From Agreia pratensis (GTDB taxonomy: Bacteria > Actinomycetota > Actinomycetes > Actinomycetales > Microbacteriaceae): a stretch of 64,000 nt of DNA. The stretch lies in the NCBI RefSeq assembly GCF_900177685.1, contig NZ_FXAY01000002.1, positions 796,307 through 860,306 on the forward strand, given 5' to 3'. Positions 58,711 to 64,000 of this stretch are shown piece after piece. The first letter of the stretch is position 1. Each line of letters opens with the position of its first letter. The notes under the pieces were generated by a model. The model was not told the origin of the DNA. It made no database searches and saw only the letters and a program-made list of their open reading frames with translations. Made by a program: the position numbers and the translations under genes.

Positions 58711-60255
58711 TCAGTCATAACGGGCCTCTGCTGCCCACTCGTGATCTTCGAGAATCATCAGCCAGGCCATGCCCTCGGAATCGATCATCTGGAATCGATG
58801 CGCGCTTCGGCGTGCCTCGGCATCCCACCATCTCTGTGTCACCGGCCACGGTCCGGCCCACGATGAGACCTTCATCGCGGGGGATCGGCCGAGTGTCAGC
58901 CAGGCCGGAGGAGCGGTGGTCGTGCCTCGGGCATCGACATCGATCGGCTCGCCGCCCGGGCCGCGCACGTCGGCCGGTCGGGGCTGTGTGAAGACGGTCG
59001 CTGGAGCGGGTGGGGGGATACTGCCCGGCCAGGGCAGAGTGCGCTTCGATGGCGGAGTCTCGTCTCCCCAGGCGACGAGCACCTGTCTCTCGCTCAGAAA
59101 GCGACCTCCGCCGAGCGACGGGGTGGAGACCGCTCCATGGCCGAGCATGCTGTGCAGTCTGGCCAGTGCGTGGTGCACTCGCTCGTCGAGCGAGGTGCCC
59201 CAGAGGCCGGATTCGTGGTGTGCGCTTGTGTCGACCCGAGCGGGAGACAACTCGACTCGCTCGACCGGAGATGTGGGCCCCGCGTTGACACCACCCGACC
59301 CTTGAAGCTGCCAGCGTACGCGGTCGACCACGTCGGCGGCTGAAAAATGGTGTGGATGCGACCAGGATCGCTCTCGTCGCTCGCCGGATTCGCTGGTGAC
59401 GGTGATGCGCAGCGCTGTGCAGACCAGACCGCTTTCGGCAAGCCGATCGATCATCGACTCCGATGCTGTTCTCACGCCGAAGGCGATCTGATCGACACGA
59501 TCGAGTGCCGGTTCGAAGACCGCATCGGCGCCGAAGTCGATCTCGGGCGTGTGTTCGGCTCCAGAAAGCCTGTCGACCGCGGATGCTCGGTCGTGAGCGC
59601 GCAGTCCGGCCTCTCCGAATCTTGCTCCGACCGCCACACGGTCGAGGGCGGCGAAGTCGCCGAGGCTGTGCAGCCCCAATCGGCGCAGCACGGGCACAAG
59701 AGTCGAGTCGTCGAGCGTGGAGATCGGTGCGGAGGCCAGAAACTGCCGCGTTGTGCCCAATGCGACGATCGATACGGGGGTGCTGTCGTTCGTCTGCAGA
59801 GCGGCGCGTTCTGCGCCGAAGACGCTGTCGGCGATCCCTAGTCGCGCGGCGATGTCAGCCTTCGCCAGCGCCTCGTGAATCGTCGAGGCAGCGCGTTCCT
59901 CTCCGCCATAGAAGCGAGCTGGCCCTCTCGCTCTGATAGCGCACAGTCCGGGGCGGAGAATGCGCACGCCGGGAACCAGGTCTTCGAGAGACGCCACAAC
60001 CGGTTCGAAGGCACGGGCATCGACCTGAGGGTCGTAGGTGACGACGAGAAGCTGGGGGCATCTGAGCTGCGCCTCTCGAACGGCGAGGCCTCGCTGCACA
60101 CCCGACGTTCGCGCATCGCTCGAGCAGGCGAAGACGACACCTTTGTGAATGAGCGCGAGTGGCTGTTCGGCGGGCAGCTCGAGGCGACGTCGGGCGGCGA
60201 TGATCGGCCAATCAGGCAGCCAGACCACCAGGACACGTGCGTCTGTCGAGGTCAT
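58711..60255 (-). CDS. imuB: Y-family polymerase homologue ImuB, 514 aa
   Basis: The N-terminus VLVVWLPDWPIIAARRRLEL replaces the catalytic DxD block of Y-family polymerases with the WLPDWP sequence of ImuB. That makes it a non-catalytic adaptor that bridges the beta clamp and DnaE2. Further blocks: GVQRGLAVREAQLRCPQLLV, LRRLGLHSLGDFAALDRVAV (helix-hairpin-helix) and SHPHHFSAADVVDRVRWQLQ (little-finger region). ATG 60255 overlaps the stop of the imuA' gene (ATGA). The longer frame to 60897 runs through imuA' out of its frame and is spurious. The operon is imuA'-imuB-dnaE2. Confidence 0.9.
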   Translation of the reverse strand: MTSTDARVLVVWLPDWPIIAARRRLELPAEQPLALIHKGVVFACSSDARTSGVQRGLAVREAQLRCPQLLVVTYDPQVDARAFEPVVASLEDLVPGVRILRPGLCAIRARGPARFYGGEERAASTIHEALAKADIAARLGIADSVFGAERAALQTNDSTPVSIVALGTTRQFLASAPISTLDDSTLVPVLRRLGLHSLGDFAALDRVAVGARFGEAGLRAHDRASAVDRLSGAEHTPEIDFGADAVFEPALDRVDQIAFGVRTASESMIDRLAESGLVCTALRITVTSESGERRERSWSHPHHFSAADVVDRVRWQLQGSGGVNAGPTSPVERVELSPARVDTSAHHESGLWGTSLDERVHHALARLHSMLGHGAVSTPSLGGGRFLSERQVLVAWGDETPPSKRTLPWPGSIPPPAPATVFTQPRPADVRGPGGEPIDVDARGTTTAPPAWLTLGRSPAMKVSSWAGPWPVTQRWWDAEARRSAHRFQMIDSEGMAWLMILEDHEWAAEARYD

Positions 60256-60890
60256 GGAAGCGTCGCCGCCGGTACTCGAAGCCGCGACCGCCGGGGTGGG
60301 CCTGCGCTCTGACCCTGCCGTACCTCGAGCTCGAGGTGCCGATCGGTGAGATGACCGTAACCATCGCCCAGGCCTGTCCACGTCGACGACACGACGCGGA
60401 TCTGCGACTCCGGCTGCGGCCACTCGCCGAGCACGAGCATCGTCGATCGGGTCTGCCGCAGCCGGGCGACCAGTCGGGACGCCTCGGCTGAGGTGACCCG
60501 TGCGGGAGCCCTGACGATCACCAGGCCGAGCACATCGGCCATCGAGCCGACCGTCGACATCCACCGATCGCCCGGATCGGCGACCCAGACGAGTCGATCG
60601 AGGTCGATTCCCCAGCCCGCCGCGGCCTCGAGCCCGAGATCGGGAACGTCGAGCACGCCACACCATTCGCCGCTCTGCGATGCAGCGGCGACGAGGGCCA
60701 GGGCGAGCGAGGTCGACCCCGAGATCGAATAGACGGTTCCCCGCCGAAGGCCGCGGCCGAGTACTGCCCGCATCATCGGGAGCACGGGGAAGGCGTCTTC
60801 GTCGAGCCGGGTGGACTGCATCGAGCTGATGCGCGCCTGCAGAGCCTGCCTCACCGAGGCAGGAGACTCGAAGGCGGCAACCGAACTCAT
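60252..60890 (-). CDS. ImuA'-type RecA-like accessory protein, 212 aa
   Basis: First gene of the mutagenesis cassette. LPMMRAVLGRGLRRGTVYSI, SGSTSLALALVAAASQSGEW, GIDLDRLVWVADPGDRW and DVLGLVIVRAPARVTSAEAS resemble the RecA-like core, but the P-loop position reads SISGSTSLAL with no Lys. This agrees with the ImuA' group, whose members lack ATPase residues. It is thought to help recruit DnaE2 and ImuB to damaged replication forks. ATG 60890. An SOS box at 60901-60916 lies 11 nt upstream, so LexA should repress this operon directly. Confidence 0.85.
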   Translation of the reverse strand: MSSVAAFESPASVRQALQARISSMQSTRLDEDAFPVLPMMRAVLGRGLRRGTVYSISGSTSLALALVAAASQSGEWCGVLDVPDLGLEAAAGWGIDLDRLVWVADPGDRWMSTVGSMADVLGLVIVRAPARVTSAEASRLVARLRQTRSTMLVLGEWPQPESQIRVVSSTWTGLGDGYGHLTDRHLELEVRQGQSAGPPRRSRLRVPAATLP

Positions 60891-60900
60891 TCTGCAATAT

Positions 60901-60916
60901 TCGAATATATGTTCGA
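60901..60916 (-). promoter_or_regulatory. LexA binding site (SOS box)
   Basis: TCGAATATATGTTCGA matches the Gram-positive SOS consensus TCGAAC-N4-GTTCGA with a single substitution, within a longer AT-rich palindrome (ATTCGAA...TTCGAAT). It lies between imuA' (start 60890) and the divergent DUF3516 helicase (start 60983), overlapping the presumed imuA' promoter. Confidence 0.88.
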
Positions 60917-60982
60917 ATAAGTCAATCGGGTCGCGAGTGTCGGTTAGGCGCTCGGCCCAGCAGAGGGCAGGATCGATACATC

Positions 60983-63577
60983 ATGACCGTGACTCTGCCT
61001 GACGCCGCCGACAGCGACGACGCTGTCGCATCGGGCGGCAAAGACGAGAGCGCTTCTCTCCTGTCGCTCCTTCCCGAGAAATTCGACGAAGACACGGTTT
61101 TCAGCGCCTTCGAGACATGGGCGAGCTCACGAGGCATCACCCTGTATCCCGCTCAAGAAGAAGCGGTCATCGAGATCGTCTCCGGGGCGAACGTGATTCT
61201 CTCCACCCCCACGGGCACAGGAAAGTCCCTCGTCGCGATCGGGGCGCATGCCGCGGCCATCGTGCGCGGGCAGCGCAGTTACTACACCGCTCCGATCAAG
61301 GCCCTCGTGAGCGAGAAGTTCTTCGCACTGGTCGACGTGTTCGGGGCGGCGAACGTGGGCATGGTCACCGGCGACTCGTCGGTGAATCCGGATGCGCCCA
61401 TCATCTGCTGCACGGCCGAGATCCTGGCGAATCTCGCCCTGCGCCATGGCGCCGACACCGACGTCGGGCAGGTCGTCATGGACGAGTTCCACTTCTACTC
61501 AGACCCCGAACGCGGTTGGGCCTGGCAGGTTCCGCTGCTCACCCTTCCCGGTGTGCAGTTCGTGCTGATGTCGGCCACGCTCGGCGATGTGACCTGGCTC
61601 GCGAAGGATCTCACCGCTCGAACCGATCGTGAGACCGCCGTCGTCACGGGTGTCGAACGGCCGGTTCCTCTGCACTACTACTACGCCACGACGCCCGTTC
61701 AAGAAACGGTCGAGGAGCTGCTCGAGACCCATCAGGCGCCGGTCTACATCGTGCACTTCTCGCAGCTCGCCGCCCTCGAGCGGGCGCAGGCGCTCACGAG
61801 TATCCGCGTCGCAACCAGGGAGCAACGCGACGAGATAGCCGAGGTCATCGGTGGATTCCGCTTCACCACGGCCTTCGGCAAGACGCTCAACAGGCTGATC
61901 CGGTCGGGCATCGGAGTGCACCACGCCGGCATGCTGCCGAAGTATCGTCGACTCGTCGAGCAGCTCGCTCAGCAAGGGCTGCTGCGCGTCATCTGCGGAA
62001 CCGACACGCTCGGTGTCGGCATCAACGTGCCTATTCGCACCGTGCTGCTCACGGCGCTCACGAAATTCGACGGCGTGCGGATGCGCCAGCTCAACGCCCG
62101 GGAGTTCCACCAGATAGCGGGTCGCGCCGGCCGCGCCGGCTACGACACCGCCGGCACCGTCGTGGTGCAGGCGCCCGAACATGAGACCGAGAATCTGAAG
62201 GCGATCGCGAAGGCCGGCGACGATCCCAAGAAGAAACGCAAGATCGTCAAGAAGCGTGCGCCCGAGGGCTTCGTCTCGTGGGGCGAACCCAGTTTCTTGC
62301 GGCTCGTCGACGCGGAGCCCGAGACCCTGTCGTCGAGCATGCAGGTGAGCCACTCGATGGTTCTGAACGTCATCGCTCGTGAGGGCGACGCCTTCACCGA
62401 GTTCAGGCAGCTCATCGAGACGAGTCATGAGCCCCGCGCGAAACAGCTGGCGCACCTGCGACAGGCGCTTGCCATCTACCGGACACTTCGCACGGCCGAG
62501 GTCGTCACCCAGGTGCCGCAACCGGGCGGCGGGCCCGATCGCATCCGGCTTACCGTCGATCTGCAGCCCAATTTCGCTCTGAACCAGCCGCTGTCGCCGT
62601 TCGCGCTCGCGGTCTTCGATCTGCTCGACGAAGACAGCGAGACGTATGTGCTTGACATGATCTCGGTGGTCGAATCAACACTCGAGAATCCTCGGCCTGT
62701 TCTCTCTGCCCAGCAATTCCTTGCCAGGGGCGAGGCCGTGGCCTCGATGAAGTCCGAGGGCATCGAGTACGAACAGCGCATGGAACTGCTCGAGCAGGTG
62801 ACCTGGCCGATGCCGCTCGAACAGCTGCTCGGTGAGGCCTTTGAGGTCTACAGTGCTTCGCAGCCGTGGATCGGGGACTTCGAGCTGAAGCCGAAGTCTG
62901 TGGTGCGCGATCTCTATGAGAGAGCGATGACCTTCGGCGACTTCATCAACTTCTACAAGCTCTCTCGCTCGGAGGGCCTTGTTCTGCGCTACCTGTCCGA
63001 CGCCTTCCGCGCGGCCAGGCAGACGATCCCCGATGAGGCGAAGACCGAAGAACTCCATGACCTCATCGAGTGGCTCGGCGAACTCGTTCGCCAGGTCGAC
63101 TCGAGCCTGCTCGACGAGTGGGAAGAGCTGATCAATCCGAGTGACGACGGCGCCAGCGTCGAGAATCCGGGCATCGTGCCGCCGGCACCTCGACTACTGA
63201 CCTCGAACACACGAGCTTTCCGCATCCTGGTGCGCAACGAGATGTTCCGCCGGGTTCAGCTCGCGGCGCTCGAGAACTACGAGGCGCTCGGCGAACTGGA
63301 TGCCGCGGCCGGCTTCGATGCGGATGCGTGGGCCCGCGCCATGGACGACTACTTCGACGAGCACGATGAATTGCTCACGGGTGCGGATGCGCGTAGCGCC
63401 GCGATGCTCATCATCGACGAGCGGCCGGGGGAGTGGTCGGTACGCCAGATCTTCGACGACCCCGCCGGCGATCACGACTTCGGCATCTCCGCGACAGTTG
63501 ATCTCGCAGAGTCGAACGAACAGGGCGTCGCCGTCGTGCGCGTCGTGTCGATCGACAACAGCCCCCGCGTTTCTTGA
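60983..63577 (+). CDS. DEAD/DEAH-box helicase with DUF3516 domain, 864 aa
   Basis: An SF2 helicase with intact motifs: Q/motif I ILSTPTGTGKSLVAIG, motif Ia SYYTAPIKALVSEKFF, motif II VVMDEFHFY (DExH), motif III VLMSATLGDV, motif V VICGTDTLGVGINVP and motif VI FHQIAGRAGRAGYDTAGTVV. Residues ~440-864 form the DUF3516 C-terminal region (EGFVSWGEPSFLRLVDAEPE, QRMELLEQVTWPMPLEQLLG, FINFYKLSRSEGLVLRYLSD), related to the arch-like Ski2/HelY helicases that act on RNA. An insert KKKRKIVKKRAPE is highly basic. ATG 60983. It is divergent from the SOS cassette, and whether the shared SOS box also affects it is unknown. Confidence 0.9.
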   Translation: MTVTLPDAADSDDAVASGGKDESASLLSLLPEKFDEDTVFSAFETWASSRGITLYPAQEEAVIEIVSGANVILSTPTGTGKSLVAIGAHAAAIVRGQRSYYTAPIKALVSEKFFALVDVFGAANVGMVTGDSSVNPDAPIICCTAEILANLALRHGADTDVGQVVMDEFHFYSDPERGWAWQVPLLTLPGVQFVLMSATLGDVTWLAKDLTARTDRETAVVTGVERPVPLHYYYATTPVQETVEELLETHQAPVYIVHFSQLAALERAQALTSIRVATREQRDEIAEVIGGFRFTTAFGKTLNRLIRSGIGVHHAGMLPKYRRLVEQLAQQGLLRVICGTDTLGVGINVPIRTVLLTALTKFDGVRMRQLNAREFHQIAGRAGRAGYDTAGTVVVQAPEHETENLKAIAKAGDDPKKKRKIVKKRAPEGFVSWGEPSFLRLVDAEPETLSSSMQVSHSMVLNVIAREGDAFTEFRQLIETSHEPRAKQLAHLRQALAIYRTLRTAEVVTQVPQPGGGPDRIRLTVDLQPNFALNQPLSPFALAVFDLLDEDSETYVLDMISVVESTLENPRPVLSAQQFLARGEAVASMKSEGIEYEQRMELLEQVTWPMPLEQLLGEAFEVYSASQPWIGDFELKPKSVVRDLYERAMTFGDFINFYKLSRSEGLVLRYLSDAFRAARQTIPDEAKTEELHDLIEWLGELVRQVDSSLLDEWEELINPSDDGASVENPGIVPPAPRLLTSNTRAFRILVRNEMFRRVQLAALENYEALGELDAAAGFDADAWARAMDDYFDEHDELLTGADARSAAMLIIDERPGEWSVRQIFDDPAGDHDFGISATVDLAESNEQGVAVVRVVSIDNSPRVS

Positions 63578-63582
63578 GCCTA

Positions 63583-63608
63583 CCGTTCCCTGAGCTTGTC
63601 GAAGGGCA
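63583..63608 (+). repeat. Copy 2 of the CCCTGAGC..GTCGAAGGG interspersed repeat
   Basis: The core CGTTCCCTGAGCTTGTCGAA plus GGGCA lies 6 nt after the DUF3516 stop. 24 of 26 bases match the copy inside fbiC (31057-31082). Confidence 0.8.
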
Positions 63609-63612
63609 CAGG

Positions 63613-63632
63613 ATCCGCGGGATTCCGCGGAT
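63613..63632. terminator. Hairpin after the DUF3516 helicase
   Basis: ATCCGCGG (63613-63620) pairs perfectly with CCGCGGAT (63625-63632) around GATT, 36 nt after the stop. There is no T-run. It is a likely terminator separating the helicase from the rRNA operon promoters. Confidence 0.6.
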
Positions 63633-63666
63633 GCCAGCGGCGACACGCCCGGGCTGCACCCCGGTT

Positions 63667-63695
63667 TTGACGAGCGCCGAGTGTTTCCGTAATGT
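63667..63695 (+). promoter_or_regulatory. rRNA operon promoter, distal
   Basis: TTGACG (63667-63672), a 17-base spacer, and TAATGT (63690-63695, TANNNT). It is near-consensus for the housekeeping sigma factor and lies upstream of the rrn leader. A third possible -10 (TATAAA, 63780-63785) lies between the two promoters but lacks a clear -35. Confidence 0.6.
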
Positions 63696-63886
63696 TTCCT
63701 CTTGTCACCCCACAGGTGCGGAAAGCCGAAGAGCTTCCGGCCTCAAGCGGGACCATCCCATAGTTTCAGATCAGAGTCTATAAACGACTCCGCATCTCCT
63801 TCTAGGATGTAAACCTCACCCTGTCGAAGGTCGTTTAGTTCGATTCGGTGCGCCTGATTTCGATCCGGTCGCTCGAATTGCTCGAT

Positions 63887-63915
63887 TTGACAAGAACTTC
63901 AACAAGGTCTAGGTT
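63887..63915 (+). promoter_or_regulatory. rRNA operon promoter, proximal
   Basis: A perfect TTGACA (63887-63892), a 17-base spacer, and TAGGTT (63910-63915). It predicts initiation near 63922, some 60 nt before the boxA-like leader motif. Confidence 0.75.
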
Positions 63916-63921
63916 TGAGAA

Positions 63922-64000
63922 GTTGCCCCGAGTTGAGGCTGCGCCGGTTGGTGTGGTGGATGTTCGGGTGCGTCCGATCTTTGAGAACTCAACAGCGTGC
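63922..64000 (+). other. 5' leader of an rRNA operon (16S gene lies beyond the window)
   Basis: The last 21 bases contain TTGAGAACTCAACAGC, the boxA/antitermination leader motif found upstream of 16S rRNA in actinobacteria. No 16S sequence is inside the window. The 423 bases from 63578 to 64000 hold no gene, only the repeat, hairpin, promoters and this leader. Confidence 0.88.

Noticed and set aside
58711..60897. A 728-residue ImuB
   Set aside because: The first ~214 residues are the wrong-frame reading of imuA'. The real imuB start at 60255 overlaps the imuA' stop by 4 bases.

Overview
The window is chromosomal DNA from a high-GC Gram-positive actinobacterium, most likely Microbacteriaceae. 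This rests on codon bias, on many GTG/TTG starts and leaderless-type promoters, and on diagnostic genes: IdeR, actinobacterial SerC, DUF3027, XPB helicase, SepX/GlpR, FbiC, imuA'-imuB-dnaE2 and a DUF3516 helicase. The rrn leader motif TTGAGAACTCAACAGC at the right edge fits too. Gene order at the left end (xpb, helicase-associated protein, cold-shock protein, DUF3027, serC) resembles the order known from mycobacteria.

Layout. 1-5.2 kb: 5' part of an XPB helicase, its neighbour, a cold-shock protein, DUF3027 and serC. 5.3-10.2 kb: the iron regulator ideR, two secreted or anchored cell-wall proteins (M15-like and NlpC/P60) behind near-identical promoters, an HNH nuclease behind an attenuator-like leader, and tRNA-Arg(CCT). 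10.2-11.5 kb: a lower-GC scar with a truncated alpha/beta hydrolase, a truncated nuclease toxin, an orphan immunity-like gene and a double-HTH protein. 11.6-14.3 kb: dienelactone hydrolase, DUF1801 and unknown genes. 14.4-19.5 kb: a phosphonate-type ABC transporter operon with a HAD phosphatase and an RpiR/SIS regulator. 19.5-25.7 kb: a CWB2 surface protein, then GH92, a glycosyltransferase and an acyltransferase. 25.8-36.2 kb: an FAD monooxygenase, a pseudo-hydrolase/BVMO fusion, an unusual FbiC, a polar amino-acid transporter and DUF817. 36.3-41.1 kb: small stress proteins, the ACAD / PIG-L-methyltransferase / GT2 operon and an LLM oxidoreductase. 41.2-49.4 kb: a large pseudo-helicase, mscL, FmdB, folate cyclo-ligase, galU, rimJ-like and sepX/glpR. 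49.4-55.2 kb: tRNA-Ala(CGC), a MoxR/VWA pair, an SGNH hydrolase and an Fpg/Nei glycosylase. 55.3-60.9 kb: the mutagenesis cassette imuA'-imuB-dnaE2 under an SOS box. 61-63.6 kb: a DUF3516 helicase. 63.6-64 kb: promoters and leader of an rRNA operon.

The main surprises are: (i) a 32-codon leader ORF with three AGG codons that ends at an intrinsic terminator in front of the HNH gene, with tRNA-Arg(CCT), the AGG-decoding tRNA, just downstream; (ii) an FbiC whose CofH half has lost its radical-SAM cysteines; (iii) two interspersed intergenic repeats that code for the interdomain linkers of FbiC and of the neighbouring pseudo-hydrolase/BVMO fusion; (iv) a 1262-residue SF1-like helicase with no Walker A lysine and no DE box; (v) a GT2 + deacetylase + methyltransferase operon whose enzyme set resembles the lipo-chitooligosaccharide backbone pathway. 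No CRISPR array, complete transposon or prophage was seen.
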